Part shown: one piece after another, positions 34,765 through 44,598 of the stretch
Layout: each line of letters starts with the position of its first letter
Position numbering within the stretch: the stretch's first letter is position 1
Source of the DNA: Planctomycetota bacterium
Lineage (GTDB): Bacteria; Planctomycetota; Planctomycetia; Pirellulales; Pirellulaceae
DNA: 64,000 nucleotides
Assembly: GCA_014238905.1 (NCBI GenBank)
Contig: JABAAE010000016.1
Span: forward strand, 1 to 64,000
Direction: 5' to 3'
Notes under the pieces: generated by a model
Databases searched by the model: none
What the model saw: only the letters and a program-made list of their open reading frames with translations
Told to the model about the DNA's origin: nothing
Translations under genes and position numbers: made by a program

Positions 34765-35709
34765 TTAAGGACGCTTGTCGCGAACCCGTTTACTGAATCG
34801 ATTGAGGATTTTTCTCTCTTTCCACGACAGGCTTGCCTCGCCATCGCGATGTAGTTTTTCCAAAATTTGATCGGCCAGCTCTGCATCCTGCTCATACTTT
34901 TTGTCCTGAGGTTCATCGCCTGGATCATGGACCCGAAGATGTGTTTTTCGGCTGAATAAACCTTGGGCCATTTTGGAGGGGACCCACTTTTCTATTCTCC
35001 ATTGAAAATGAAAATAGGCTGCTGCAAAGGCGGCGCCTCCGAGGTGGGATTCGTAGGCCACCAGGCCATTGGGATTAAATAATGCCGATAGAAAGTCCAA
35101 CGAAACGAAAAGCACGCCGATCAGCCAACCAGGAACTTCAATGATTCCAAACAGGGCCAGTTTTTGATTTGGAAAAAGAAATGCAAACAGCACCACGACG
35201 GCTGTTACGCCTCCGGACGCGCCGACTACCGAAGCGGGGCTGCCTAGGTGGCAAACACCGAAGACTATCCCGGCAAAGATCAAAGTCGCAAGGTAAAAGT
35301 AAAGGAATTCAAATCGCCCAATATGGTCTTCCACCATGCGGCCCAATTGCCAAAGGAGCAACATGTTAATAGCGATATGGAATATGCCCGACTGTGCCGA
35401 CATCGACGCATGGGCAAAACCGTACGATAGAAGTTGGTAAACATTCCACGGCGCCGTCAAGATTGCTGTGGAAAAAACGTCCTCGGATTTCAGTGACATC
35501 CAACGAAAAAGTTGGTTGGAAACCACTTCGCCGGATTGCCTGACCGGGGGGGTAAAAGCGTCGATAAAAAAAAGAATCACGCAGAGTATGACTAATTTGG
35601 TCACCATTCTTTGCGGTCCACCCGGACCCCGGTTGGCTCCAAAGCCCCCGCCTCCGCCGCTATAGCGAATCGCTTCTTCTCGTAGGTAGTCTCGATCTTC
35701 AAGTCCCAT
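34765..35709 (-). CDS. Rhomboid-family intramembrane serine protease
   Basis: 314 residues. A cytoplasmic Gly-rich N-terminus (YSGGGGGFGANRGPGGPQR) precedes about six membrane helices. The catalytic dyad is intact: S165 in VVGASGGVTAV and H222 in YESHLGGAAFAA; the conserved HxxxN of helix 2 is H111-N115 (HIAINMLLLWQLG). A hydrophilic C-terminal tail (about 240-314) is rich in Lys/Arg and Glu. It would cleave membrane-spanning substrates. Substrates unknown; the giant surface protein with a C-terminal membrane helix could be considered but nothing links them. ATG at 35709 follows no strong ribosome site. Confidence 0.93.
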   Translation of the reverse strand: MGLEDRDYLREEAIRYSGGGGGFGANRGPGGPQRMVTKLVILCVILFFIDAFTPPVRQSGEVVSNQLFRWMSLKSEDVFSTAILTAPWNVYQLLSYGFAHASMSAQSGIFHIAINMLLLWQLGRMVEDHIGRFEFLYFYLATLIFAGIVFGVCHLGSPASVVGASGGVTAVVVLFAFLFPNQKLALFGIIEVPGWLIGVLFVSLDFLSALFNPNGLVAYESHLGGAAFAAAYFHFQWRIEKWVPSKMAQGLFSRKTHLRVHDPGDEPQDKKYEQDAELADQILEKLHRDGEASLSWKERKILNRFSKRVRDKRP

Positions 35710-35805
35710 GTTTGTCTTTCTACCAGCACCAGACGGTCATTGGCAAATCTAATTCCGACTTCACGATATTATCGACCGGAAAAAAACACAAACACAAACC
35801 ATTAC

Positions 35806-35829
35806 AAAAAAAGCTGCCGAAAAGGCAGC
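35806..35829 (-). terminator. Rho-independent terminator after the RimI-like gene
   Basis: On the minus strand GCTGCC-TTTTC-GGCAGC forms a 6-bp GC-rich stem followed by seven T residues (complement of 35806-35812). It lies 30 bp past the stop of the acetyltransferase gene and separates it from the rhomboid gene. Confidence 0.88.
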
Positions 35830-35859
35830 CTTTGGTTTTGTATTGTTCCTTACCGCCAA

Positions 35860-36375
35860 TTATCCCGCCAGTCGGCCGGCAATGCGATTGACCGGTTGCG
35901 TGGACTCGGCTTCTTCCTGAAAACGGAAATGCATGACGTAGGCATCTTCGGTGGAGTCATCATAATAGTCTCTGAGGACCGAAACCGCCCGAAAGCCCGA
36001 TTTACGGAAAAACAGCTGAGCGGCGAGATTGGTTTCTCTGACCTCCAAGATGATTCTGTTGCGACGCTGTGGTGTCAACTTGCCAATCAGCTTATCGATC
36101 ATTTGCCGACCAATACCCGCTTTTCGAATATCCGGTCGCACAGCGAAATTAAGAACCCTGAGCTGATTCTTGTGGAGTTCGTAGATCATAAAGCCAACGA
36201 CCTTGTCGTCGTATTCCGCCACCATGCCAATGCAATTCCTTTGCCGCAGGCAGCGTATGAAATCGTCTTCCAGCCAAGGAAATTCAAAACTTGCCGATTC
36301 AATCTGAAGTACCTCGGGCATGTCCCGACGAATCATCCAGCGAATATGAACAGCAATTTCGGTTTGTGAACTCAT
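35860..36375 (-). CDS. rimI: RimI-like ribosomal-protein alanine N-acetyltransferase
   Basis: 171 residues, a GNAT fold. Conserved blocks: IRRDMPEVLQIESASFEFPWLEDDFIRCL (the RimI N-terminus with FxxPW), VVGFMIYEL, acetyl-CoA loop VRPDIRKAGIGRQMIDKLI (RxxGxG/A), ILEVRETNLAAQLFFRKSGFRAVSVLRDYY. In other bacteria RimI acetylates the N-terminal alanine of ribosomal protein S18. It is monocistronic, ended by a clear terminator. Confidence 0.9.
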   Translation of the reverse strand: MSSQTEIAVHIRWMIRRDMPEVLQIESASFEFPWLEDDFIRCLRQRNCIGMVAEYDDKVVGFMIYELHKNQLRVLNFAVRPDIRKAGIGRQMIDKLIGKLTPQRRNRIILEVRETNLAAQLFFRKSGFRAVSVLRDYYDDSTEDAYVMHFRFQEEAESTQPVNRIAGRLAG

Positions 36376-36701
36376 TCTTGGGAATCCCTTCCGTATGCGA
36401 ATTCGCAGTATCCGTTTGCGATGTTGTTTTAATCAAAGGTTCTAAATTATCAAACAGTTAAGAAACTGCCAATACGAACCTGAAAAGACTAATTCTAACC
36501 TGTTTTTTGCCGTTGATATCTATTTCAACACTCTCTTTATCGGCAGAACTGGCTTTCGGGTTTAGCTGGAATTTGGCCGTTCATTGAATTCTAGACGCTG
36601 GAGGCGGGGCATGACTGGGCAATATGGCCGTTAGCTCTACGGGAGTTTGTGGGCGGCGGCGGCTCCAGCTGGGAATGGAACGGGAAATCAAACCATTTGG
36701 C
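36376..36701. other. Intergenic region, no gene seen
   Basis: Between rimI (read leftwards) and the terminator of the CxxC protein gene. No plausible open frame is present. A/T-rich parts at 36420-36550 may hold the rimI promoter. Nothing else recognised. Confidence 0.4.
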
Positions 36702-36737
36702 AAAAAAAAAGAGTGCAATCCAGGATTGCACTCTTTT
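36702..36737 (-). terminator. Strong terminator after the CxxC protein gene (works on both strands by sequence)
   Basis: GAGTGCAATCC and GGATTGCACTC (36711-36721 and 36723-36733) form a long perfect hairpin flanked by nine A (36702-36710) and four T residues. Read on the minus strand it ends in nine T, 54 bp after the stop of the secreted CxxC protein gene. Confidence 0.9.
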
Positions 36738-36791
36738 AAAGCTTGGTCGGTCATTCTGGGGCCAAATCGGCTCAGGAAATGACTCTTGTTC

Positions 36792-37268
36792 TTATTTCTT
36801 TTTGGCGGTTGTTACAAAGCCTTTTTTGAAAGCCTTGTCAGCAAAAACCAGCGTAGCTTGTGCTTTCAGATCGCCAGCTTTTTCAACTTTAGCCAAGCAG
36901 TTTCCGCAGCAAAAACCAACAGAGACACCACCGACTTTAGTCGACTTGCTTGCGTTGACTTTTCCACCGGAAATTGGGCATTTGACTTGCTTGAATTGCT
37001 TGGACGCTACCAATTGGTGATTGGCGAAAGTAGCATATTTTGCTGAATCACCTTTGAATTTTGCCAAGCATCCTCCGCAGCAGGTGTAAACCTTGCCACC
37101 TTTGTAGTCAGCAGCGTTGGCGGCTTTGGCTTTTTGCTTCGGGTTAACCGCGCAAGACAACTTGCTCACGTCCACTTCTGCGGTGGGTTCATTCGCATTG
37201 GCCATGAACATCGAACTGGCAAATAATGCCAAAACGGCACAAGCGGAAACCGCTCCAATTTTTCGCAT
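36792..37268 (-). CDS. Secreted protein with duplicated YHS/TRASH-like cysteine motif
   Basis: 158 residues from ATG 37268, which begins a signal peptide (MRKIGAVSACAVLALFASSMFMANANE); GGAG lies about 10 nt upstream, and the frame extends to 37355 without merit. The mature protein is two tandem copies of one unit: first KLSCAVNP...GGKVYTCCGGCLAKFKGD, second KCPISGGKV...GGVSVGFCCGNCLAKVEKA. Each has a leading Cys and a C-C-G-x-C cluster like YHS/TRASH metal-binding modules. The protein is Lys-rich and small. Likely periplasmic metal binding, perhaps copper or another soft metal; not shown. Flanked by a strong terminator. Confidence 0.82.
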   Translation of the reverse strand: MRKIGAVSACAVLALFASSMFMANANEPTAEVDVSKLSCAVNPKQKAKAANAADYKGGKVYTCCGGCLAKFKGDSAKYATFANHQLVASKQFKQVKCPISGGKVNASKSTKVGGVSVGFCCGNCLAKVEKAGDLKAQATLVFADKAFKKGFVTTAKKK

Positions 37269-37394
37269 AACTAAAATCTCCGAAAATGTTATAGGTGTGA
37301 CAGCGCCTCGTTGGCCCTGTTTGAGTGATTGGAAAGATCTTTGAGTCGAGGACAAAAGTTTTTTGCCCCTCCGATTATTAGATGATCGAGTTCA

Positions 37395-38894
37395 CTATGT
37401 CAAGCGTTTTCGAGGTTCTCCTATCAACAGGGTGAAAATTGTACCCACCAGAACCAGTCCGCTTACCCCCAGAAATAATGGCATGAAGCCGACAATTGGC
37501 AACAAGATTCCGATGATCTGGGAGCCGGCGATGACTGGCAAGGCGATCGAAAGGCTCAAGCAGCTCAAGTATCGGGGATGATCCGGGGCTGGAACCAGCT
37601 CCAGGACAAAATGATTCATCATTCGGATGACCACCGGTGTTGCTCCCAAAATGATGAAAACAATGAAAAAGTAACGCCGGGCCAATTCAGGATGGCCGGC
37701 GAGGATGATCGCCAAGACGGGAACCAAGGTAATTAGGCTCATTAGTCCCCGGAGAACGAACCGGTTGCCCAGTCGGTCAGCCAGGAGTCCGCTGACCACG
37801 CTGAAGCCGACTGTCCCCGCATTTTGGAGGACCACCCAGGAAATCATCTCCCGGAGGGAAAATGATCTGGCTGATGTCTCCAGTGTGTCCCGGTAAAGTG
37901 CCTGATAATGTGGAAAAAGAACCATTGAGCATCCAAAGCAACCAGCGATAACGGCCAAGTACCTGAATTGTCGGTCCGTTTTAAGGATGTGGAAAAACTG
38001 GGCGACAAACGGATGGGATGGTGAAGATTTGTCGTGGTGATCATGGTCTTCGGCAAGCAGTATCGTCAAGAGGCTCGCGATCCAGAAGCAGATCCCGGTA
38101 AAGGCAAAAATATAAACGAATTTTCCCGATGAATCGTTGAGCCAGCGTTGCAGCAAAAACCAGGCGATCGCAATAGCGAGAACCCCTCCCACAACATTAC
38201 TGAAAAGCATCAGTCGCCCGCGATATTGAAACGGTACCAGTTTCCCTTGGAGCGTATTAAACGCGAGGTTATTGATCCCAACAAAAATAAAGAACAGTCC
38301 GTAGAGCAATAGGAATGCAAACCGGGTCCACGGACCGGGATGGCTGCCGTAATAGTGCCAAATCAGGGCCAAACCAAGAAAAAGACTGCCCATCACCCCG
38401 CTGCAAATCACAATCACCCATTTTTTTTGCCGTAAGTTGCGAATCCGTTGTGATAGGAAAAGCTGGGGAAAACTTTGGCCGATGCGATTTAACGGGGGCA
38501 GCCAACTTCGCAGCGAGGCGGCCAGAGCGGTGGCCGGTCCACAGAGCAGGTCGATCACCGCTGGAATGATGACGCTCTCCGTTTTAAAGATCCATCCCAC
38601 CCGCATCAGCACCTGGTAACCGACCAGAATGAAATAGTTTCCGGTTCGGTGAGGGTGGGCCTGCGTGTTGGGAGGTTTCCCGTTTTGGCCCCCTTTGTTT
38701 TGGTTATTCAAGGCAGGATTGGTCCATTCCGAGTCATGGGGCCAGAATGGGCAGCCAAGTGTGCGATCCAGCAAACCAGAGTTTATTGGTTGTGTCTCCG
38801 ATTCGCGAGGGGAGCAGATCAACGGATGGTCAGTCGGTTCCGCCTGAGTGACCGCCGGGGTGGGAAAAGTCGGTTCTGACAAACGGGCGTCCAA
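37395..38894 (-). CDS. Major facilitator superfamily transporter
   Basis: Up to 499 residues. Around twelve membrane helices from about residue 85 on (NYFILVGYQVLMRVGWIFKTESVIIPAVIDLLCG onward), with an MFS-like loop LVPFQYRGRLMLFSN and a second-half loop VVSGLLADRLGNRFVLRGLM. The central cytoplasmic loop is His/Asp-rich (EDHDHHDKSSPSH). Substrate unknown. The first codon of the long frame is TTG at 38894 and the first ~80 residues are Pro-rich and unlike an MFS start, so translation may begin later; ATG 38606 seems too late because the first helix precedes it. Confidence 0.8.
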   Translation of the reverse strand: MDARLSEPTFPTPAVTQAEPTDHPLICSPRESETQPINSGLLDRTLGCPFWPHDSEWTNPALNNQNKGGQNGKPPNTQAHPHRTGNYFILVGYQVLMRVGWIFKTESVIIPAVIDLLCGPATALAASLRSWLPPLNRIGQSFPQLFLSQRIRNLRQKKWVIVICSGVMGSLFLGLALIWHYYGSHPGPWTRFAFLLLYGLFFIFVGINNLAFNTLQGKLVPFQYRGRLMLFSNVVGGVLAIAIAWFLLQRWLNDSSGKFVYIFAFTGICFWIASLLTILLAEDHDHHDKSSPSHPFVAQFFHILKTDRQFRYLAVIAGCFGCSMVLFPHYQALYRDTLETSARSFSLREMISWVVLQNAGTVGFSVVSGLLADRLGNRFVLRGLMSLITLVPVLAIILAGHPELARRYFFIVFIILGATPVVIRMMNHFVLELVPAPDHPRYLSCLSLSIALPVIAGSQIIGILLPIVGFMPLFLGVSGLVLVGTIFTLLIGEPRKRLT

Positions 38895-39275
38895 CGCAAA
38901 GCCCTCACGCTTTGTCAGCCCAACCGGGTGCTGGTTGGAAGTGATCGCCGGTCGGGATGCCTCGGGACCCTTTCACCAGCAATTTCCGAGTGAGGCTGGA
39001 ACAGATATCAACCATTGGTTAAGTTATTAGGGTCGTTGTGGCGTTCCAAATGGAATGTTGGACCTCTTGCCCGCAAGAGCGGCACTGCGTCAGGAAGCTT
39101 ACCCACCCTCCAGTCACTTCACAGACGTATTGGAAGGCTACCTGTTTTACCCATCACAGCCAGCGGCAATTGGATAGCTCCGATCGTAGAAATCGGCTAC
39201 CGCCTGAAACAATAATGAAGTTAGTTTAATATAGAATTTTCAATTCAAGATCAATCCACGCAAGAGGAATAGTGC
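38895..39275. other. Divergent intergenic region, no gene seen
   Basis: 381 bp between the MFS gene (minus) and the first propeller gene (plus). Only short frames of about 60 codons occur. It must contain the promoter for the propeller operon; the stretch 39208-39250 is A/T-rich (AGTTAGTTTAATATAGAATTTT), a fair place for a -10 region, but this is inference. Confidence 0.4.
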
Positions 39276-41483
39276 ATGCGTCAACAAATGACTCTTTTTC
39301 TCGCCGTTTCACTTTTTGGAACAGCGAGTGTTGCGGCTCAATCTTGGCCGCACTGGCGTGGTCCCGAGCAAAGTGGCATTTCTCGAGAGACCGGTATTGT
39401 CGATTCATTCAACATCGAAACGATGGAGAATGTCAGGTGGATTTCGAAGATTGGTGGTCGTTCGACCCCGATCGTCCTCAACAATAAGGTCTATTTGAAT
39501 TGCAGGACATCTGAAAATACCGGCGATCCCTCTCAGTTGGTAAATGTTCAGGAGCAGGTGATTTGCTGGGACGCCATGACGGGCAAAGAGCTTTGGAGCG
39601 ATCGTTTCAACGTTTTCGGAACCGATATTCCTGTCGAGCGGGTCGGTTGGGCGCACATGGTAGGCGATCCCGAAACCGGCTATGTCTATGTGCACTCGGT
39701 GAGCGGGATCCTTAGGTGCTACACCGGCGATGGAGAAAAAGTCTGGGAAATCTCACTGTTTGAGGAACTCGGAAAAATTTCCGGTTATGGTGGCCGAACA
39801 CAGACGCCCATCATTGATGAGGATCGACTGATTGTCAGTTCGCTGGCGGTCAACTGGGGGGATTTCAAAGGGCCAGCACCACTGCATTATTATTTTGCTT
39901 TTGATAAGAAAACCGGAGAACTCCGCTGGATGAAGGCTCCCGGTGGTAAGCCCAGGGATACCAATTATTCCGTACCGGTCGTTTCGGTTGTGGATGGGAC
40001 CCGCATGTTGATCGGTGGCAACAGCGATGGTGGCGTCTACGCGATGAATGCCCGGACCGGCGAAAAGATATGGGGTTACCTGATGTCGAAGCGGGGATTG
40101 AATTCGACTCCCGCCATTGCCGATGGCAAAGTGTTCATTTCCCACGGGGAAGACAATGTAGATACAACGCGATTTGGACGAGTTCAATGTTTGAATGCCA
40201 AAACGGGCGAGTCCATTTGGCGGGTGGATGATGTCAAGGCAGGCTACACAGCCATTTTGTACAAAGATGGCATTGCCTATGTGGTCGCTGATACCGGGGA
40301 TATGTTCGCCTTTGACGGAGGTACCGGGAAAGAACTATGGAAATACAACTTGGGGACCGTTGGGAAAGGATCCCCGATTTTCGTTGACGGAAAAATTATC
40401 GTCACGGAGGTCGACGGCAAAATTCATATTTGCAAACCGTCGCGTGAGGGCTGCGAAAAACTTTGTGAGGTCCAGATGAAGGCGACCAGTGGCAAAGGAT
40501 TTGACGAGATCTACGGATCTCCCGCGGTTGCCAACGGGTTGGTTTATGTTGCTTCGCGAGATCGTCTGGTCTGTTTTGGTGCCAAAACTGCCAATCCAAG
40601 CAGTCCAGCGATTCCAGTGATGGCCGAAGAGACACCGGCTACTGAGAAGATCGCTCATATTCAGTTGTGGCCCTATGAGACACGGGTTATTGAAGGCGAA
40701 TCGGTTGATTACCGGTTGGCAGGTTTTGACGAGAATGGTCGCTTTGTCAAAATGCTGGAACCCTCATTGGAAGCGGCCGAGAGCCTCGGAGCTACCGAAG
40801 GTAATCAATTGACGACGGTTGTTTCAGGAAAACATGTTGCCGGAGTGATTACTGCCAAAGTCGGTGACTTGGTTGCCAAGGCGCGTTTGAGGGTTTTCCC
40901 AAAAACCAAACAATGGAAATGGAATTTTGACGGATTCAAACCCATGCAGGTGCCGCCAACCTGGTTGCGGGCCTTTGCTAAAATGAAACCGACTGAGGTG
41001 GATGGCAATATGGCGATGAAAATGGGGCCTGGGCCAGCACGTCCAAGTCACTTTGTCTGGTTTGGCCCCGGCACGATGTCCAATTACACCATTCAATCAG
41101 ATGTCCTGCTGAGGGAACAGAAACGGCGACTTGCCAGCGTGGGGATTTGTGTCAACCGGTATACGTTCGTTCTCAATGGAAACGAAGGTGTTTGCTCGTT
41201 TGTCAGTTGGCCCTCCGAATGGAGACTTTCTGGTGTGGAGAACGGGGCGGAAGAAGATTTTGAGGCCGATCCAGATGTTTGGTATACGATGAAAATGAAA
41301 GTCGAACTGAAAGACGGAAAAGCCTTTTTGTATGGAAAAATCTGGGAAAAAGGAGGAGACGAACCGACGGATTGGACTCTAGAGGTTGTGGATCCAAAAC
41401 CTAATTCGATGGGAAGCCCCGGGGTTTATTCATACGCCATCGCTGACTGCTTTTTTGACAATATTGTCGTAACTCAGGAATAA
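39276..41483 (+). CDS. Secreted PQQ-like beta-propeller with C-terminal concanavalin-like domain
   Basis: 735 residues. Signal peptide ([15 protein letters not shown]) then the planctomycete [13 protein letters not shown] start. Propeller repeats with the W-motif and G-KxLW pattern recur to about residue 450: [58 protein letters not shown]. Residues ~470-560 form a small beta domain, and ~560-735 resemble a DUF1080/LamG-like jelly roll ([23 protein letters not shown] ... [10 protein letters not shown]). These proteins lack proven PQQ binding; a scaffold or polysaccharide-related role is possible. Five bp before the next propeller gene, so probably one operon. Confidence 0.88.
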   Translation: MRQQMTLFLAVSLFGTASVAAQSWPHWRGPEQSGISRETGIVDSFNIETMENVRWISKIGGRSTPIVLNNKVYLNCRTSENTGDPSQLVNVQEQVICWDAMTGKELWSDRFNVFGTDIPVERVGWAHMVGDPETGYVYVHSVSGILRCYTGDGEKVWEISLFEELGKISGYGGRTQTPIIDEDRLIVSSLAVNWGDFKGPAPLHYYFAFDKKTGELRWMKAPGGKPRDTNYSVPVVSVVDGTRMLIGGNSDGGVYAMNARTGEKIWGYLMSKRGLNSTPAIADGKVFISHGEDNVDTTRFGRVQCLNAKTGESIWRVDDVKAGYTAILYKDGIAYVVADTGDMFAFDGGTGKELWKYNLGTVGKGSPIFVDGKIIVTEVDGKIHICKPSREGCEKLCEVQMKATSGKGFDEIYGSPAVANGLVYVASRDRLVCFGAKTANPSSPAIPVMAEETPATEKIAHIQLWPYETRVIEGESVDYRLAGFDENGRFVKMLEPSLEAAESLGATEGNQLTTVVSGKHVAGVITAKVGDLVAKARLRVFPKTKQWKWNFDGFKPMQVPPTWLRAFAKMKPTEVDGNMAMKMGPGPARPSHFVWFGPGTMSNYTIQSDVLLREQKRRLASVGICVNRYTFVLNGNEGVCSFVSWPSEWRLSGVENGAEEDFEADPDVWYTMKMKVELKDGKAFLYGKIWEKGGDEPTDWTLEVVDPKPNSMGSPGVYSYAIADCFFDNIVVTQE

Positions 41484-41488
41484 CGAAA

Positions 41489-43285
41489 ATGAAAGTAATT
41501 CATCATGTCTTATGCGTCGTGGCCGCGGCGATTTTTGTCATCGGTTGTGCTGACGCAAAAAAAGAGCAGCAAAAGAGCTCCGCGAAAGCCGGGCCGGCGA
41601 AGTCAGTTGACACCTCTGCCTCGGTAACAGAAGGATCCTCGGAATCCAAAGAGGCGGCGACTGCAGCTGTCAAAGCTCCGGTCACCGACTCGAAGAATGC
41701 CGAATCGAAGAATGCCGAATCGAAGAAGCCTGAAACCACCGACCCGGTGGATTCGTCGGCGGACTCAAAGAGTGCTGAATCGACGAGTGCTGAACCGACA
41801 GCGGCGGTAGCCGAATCAGGCGATTGGACGATGTGGGGAGGCGCCCCGGGCCGGAACATGGTTAACTCGACCAAGGGTGTTAGTATCGATTTTGATCCGG
41901 AAACCAAAAAGAACCTGCTTTGGACTGCCAAGCTCGGGTCGCAAACCTATGGTAATCCAGTGGTGGGTAACGGCAAGATCCTTGTGGGTACCAATAATGG
42001 CGGTGGTTATCGGCCCAAGCATCCACCTGAAGAGGATCGCGGCGTTGTGGTTTGCTTTGATGAAAAATCGGGTGATTTTGTGTGGCAGTTGACTCGCAAA
42101 AAATTGCCGATTGGTCGTGTCAGCGACTGGCCGTTGCAGGGGATTTGTTCCTGTCCTGTTATCGAAGGTGACAAGTCCTACGTGATCACCAATCGTGCTG
42201 AACTGGTTTGTCTTGATATGGATGGATTTGCCGATGGTGAAAACGACGGCCCATTCACCGCAGAGGAAGATTCCGAAGAGGGAGACGCCGACATCATCTG
42301 GTCGTTAGACCTGATCGAAGAATTAGGTGTTTTTCCACACAATCTGGCGACCAGCTCACCGGTGATTTACAAGGACCACATTTTCTTGGTGACCTCTAAC
42401 GGGGTTGATGAGTCGCACAAAAAGATTCCAGCCAGACGGGCTCCCAGTTTTCTATGCGTTAACAAGAACAGCGGAAAGGTCGTTTGGGAGGACGGGTCTC
42501 CTGGAAGAGAAATTCTCCACGGGCAGTGGTCTTCACCGTCGGTCGGAGTGGTTAACGGCAAGGCCCAGGTTTACATGCCTGGTGGCGATGGTTGGCTATA
42601 TGCATTTGATGCCGAGTCGACCGATGAGACTCCCAAGTTGGTATGGAAATTTGATCTCAATCCCAAGGAAGCCGTTTGGAAACTTGGCGGAGAGGGAGAT
42701 CGAAACGCCGTCATCGGAACTCCCGTCTTTTTTGAGAACAGTGTTATTCTGGGGGTCGGACAGGATCCAGAGCACGGCAATGGAGTCGGTCATCTCTATC
42801 GTATCGATGCGACAAAGAGCGGAGACATCAGTCCGGAACTGGGAGAGATAGAAGAGCCGGGCAAACCCAACCCTAACAGTGGTCAAATTTGGCACTATGG
42901 TGGTGTGGACGAGGATGGATCGGTAACCGGTGAAAAAGAAGAAGCGATTTACAGTCGTACGGTTTCCACCGTGGCTGTCCATGGTGGACTACTCTATGCG
43001 GCAGATCTCTACGGGATCTTGCATTGCCTGGATTACGAGACTGGAAAGCGGGTCTGGGCTTTGGATACTTTTGCCGCTATCTGGGGATCACCCATGGTCG
43101 TGGACGGAAAAGTCTTCCTGGGAACTGAGGATAACGATGTTTGGATCATGGAAGCAGGTCGCGAAATGAAGGAACTGAAGAAAGTACAATTTGATTCTTC
43201 GGTTTACACGACACCTTCGATTGCCAATGGTGTTATGTACGTCAGTGACCGATCAACGCTATACGCGATTGATATTGCTGAATGA
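41489..43285 (+). CDS. PQQ-like beta-propeller lipoprotein
   Basis: 598 residues. Lipoprotein signal [20 protein letters not shown] with C20 as the lipid site. A ~90-residue Ala/Glu/Ser/Lys linker (22-112) contains three copies of an [10 protein letters not shown] repeat. The propeller follows: [140 protein letters not shown]. Membrane-tethered partner of the preceding secreted propeller. A perfect terminator lies just past the stop. Confidence 0.9.
   Translation: MKVIHHVLCVVAAAIFVIGCADAKKEQQKSSAKAGPAKSVDTSASVTEGSSESKEAATAAVKAPVTDSKNAESKNAESKKPETTDPVDSSADSKSAESTSAEPTAAVAESGDWTMWGGAPGRNMVNSTKGVSIDFDPETKKNLLWTAKLGSQTYGNPVVGNGKILVGTNNGGGYRPKHPPEEDRGVVVCFDEKSGDFVWQLTRKKLPIGRVSDWPLQGICSCPVIEGDKSYVITNRAELVCLDMDGFADGENDGPFTAEEDSEEGDADIIWSLDLIEELGVFPHNLATSSPVIYKDHIFLVTSNGVDESHKKIPARRAPSFLCVNKNSGKVVWEDGSPGREILHGQWSSPSVGVVNGKAQVYMPGGDGWLYAFDAESTDETPKLVWKFDLNPKEAVWKLGGEGDRNAVIGTPVFFENSVILGVGQDPEHGNGVGHLYRIDATKSGDISPELGEIEEPGKPNPNSGQIWHYGGVDEDGSVTGEKEEAIYSRTVSTVAVHGGLLYAADLYGILHCLDYETGKRVWALDTFAAIWGSPMVVDGKVFLGTEDNDVWIMEAGREMKELKKVQFDSSVYTTPSIANGVMYVSDRSTLYAIDIAE
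41690..41734. repeat. 15-bp tandem repeat in the propeller lipoprotein linker
   Basis: Three head-to-tail copies of TCGAAGAATGCCGAA (41690-41704, 41705-41719, and a variant 41720-41734) encode [15 protein letters not shown] in the linker after the lipid anchor. Number of copies may vary between strains. Confidence 0.9.
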
Positions 43286-43308
43286 CAAGATCCTTTCTTG
43301 GAGACAGC

Positions 43309-43336
43309 AGCCGGACAACTGTCCGGCTTTTTTTTT
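43309..43336 (+). terminator. Rho-independent terminator of the propeller operon
   Basis: AGCCGGAC-AACT-GTCCGGCT forms an 8-bp GC-rich stem directly followed by nine T residues, 24 bp after the stop of the lipoprotein gene. Confidence 0.95.
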
Positions 43337-43573
43337 GCCTCGTAGAAAAAGAGTTTGGCAAAAAAAAAATGGTGTGGAGGGAATCCGATAAGCCTTTAAG
43401 AGCGAATTATCAATAAAAACGGGGTTTTGGAAGGGTTCTCGAGAAGACATCGTTTTTTTTGCCAAGACTAGAAAGATTGAACCAGATTGCCGTCAGGTTC
43501 GAAAATAATAATATTGGTCCGGAGCATTCCGTAGCGTAATTGGAAATCGGAAGATTAGTAAGGAGAAACATCG

Positions 43574-44536
43574 ATGCGAAAAACAACTTGCTTTTTAGGT
43601 TCGATTTTGATGCTGATTGTTTTCAGCATGGAATCTCAGGCGCAGCAGTCTCTGGCGGACTTGAAGAACCAACAGAAAAAAATCAAGGCTGCGGTCGAAA
43701 AAGTTATGCCAGCCACGGTTTCGATCACTGACGGAACTGGGTTTGGAAGCGGGGTAGTGGTGACCAATGACGGCTATATTTTGACCGCTGGCCATGTCTT
43801 GACGACCAACCCTCGCAACCGCGATTTGACGGTTTATTTCCCTGATGGCAGCCGTGCCAAGGCCCGGCCTTTGGGGAAAAATCTGACGGTCGATGCAGGG
43901 ATGTGCAAGCTGATCGGTGATCGCGAGTGGCCCTATGTCGAAATCGGTGATTCGAAGGGCGTCAAACGGGGAGACTGGTGCATCACGATAGGGCATAGCG
44001 GTGGTTATGAGCTTGGCAGGACTCCCCCGGTAAGGATTGGGAAAATCCTCCGAAACAATAATCGAAGGATGATTACCGATTGTGCTTTGATCGGTGGAGA
44101 CTCTGGCGGCCCCCTTTTTGACATCGACGGCAAGTTGATCGGAATTCATAGTTCGATTGGTCGTTCGATTGCCGAAAACCGGCACGCGGCGATCGATCCT
44201 TTCCTCGAAGATTGGGACAAACTGGCTGATGGTAAAACGTGGGGAAAATTGGGAGCTCCCAATCCTAACCGTGCATTTCTGGGAATCAGGATGAGTGAGG
44301 ACAAAGCGAGGGTGGAGGAAGTGATTCCCAGATCGGCTGCGATGGCGGCAGGCGTCGAGGTGGGGGATGTCGTTATTAAAATTGACGAAAATCAGATCAA
44401 TGGAGCCGCAGATCTCGTAGAAGCGATCGCTGACAAACAGCCGGGGAGCGAGATCAGGCTGCGAATCCTTCGGCAAAACAAATCAATCTTGCTAACGGCT
44501 CAACTCAAGAGTCTGGCGGAAATGGAATCCGAGTAA
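43574..44536 (+). CDS. HtrA/DegP-like periplasmic serine protease with one PDZ
   Basis: 320 residues. Signal peptide to about residue 23 (SMESQAQQ). Trypsin-like domain with intact triad: H74 in ILTAGHVL, D107 in LTVDAGMC, S177 in IGGDSGGPLFD. One PDZ domain follows (about 233-315): NRAFLGIRM...RSAAMAAGVEVGDVVIKIDENQINGAADLVEAI. DegP usually has two PDZ domains; DegS-like proteins have one. ATG follows AAGGAGAAACATCG, a strong ribosome site. The next gene, 62 bp on, encodes a related but altered protein. Likely envelope protein quality control. Confidence 0.93.
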   Translation: MRKTTCFLGSILMLIVFSMESQAQQSLADLKNQQKKIKAAVEKVMPATVSITDGTGFGSGVVVTNDGYILTAGHVLTTNPRNRDLTVYFPDGSRAKARPLGKNLTVDAGMCKLIGDREWPYVEIGDSKGVKRGDWCITIGHSGGYELGRTPPVRIGKILRNNNRRMITDCALIGGDSGGPLFDIDGKLIGIHSSIGRSIAENRHAAIDPFLEDWDKLADGKTWGKLGAPNPNRAFLGIRMSEDKARVEEVIPRSAAMAAGVEVGDVVIKIDENQINGAADLVEAIADKQPGSEIRLRILRQNKSILLTAQLKSLAEMESE

Positions 44537-44598
44537 TTCGATCTCGGCGATCAACGTTGTAAACAAAATCGGCACCCAAGAAAAGAATCGAGGTTCCA

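Noticed and set aside
38269-38894. Separate small genes at the start of the MFS frame
   Set aside because: The region is in one open frame with the transporter; only the true start is unclear.
39276-43285. PQQ-dependent dehydrogenases
   Set aside because: The propeller repeats match the PQQ-like superfamily, but no PQQ-binding residues, calcium site or adjacent-cysteine motif of alcohol or glucose dehydrogenases could be recognised.
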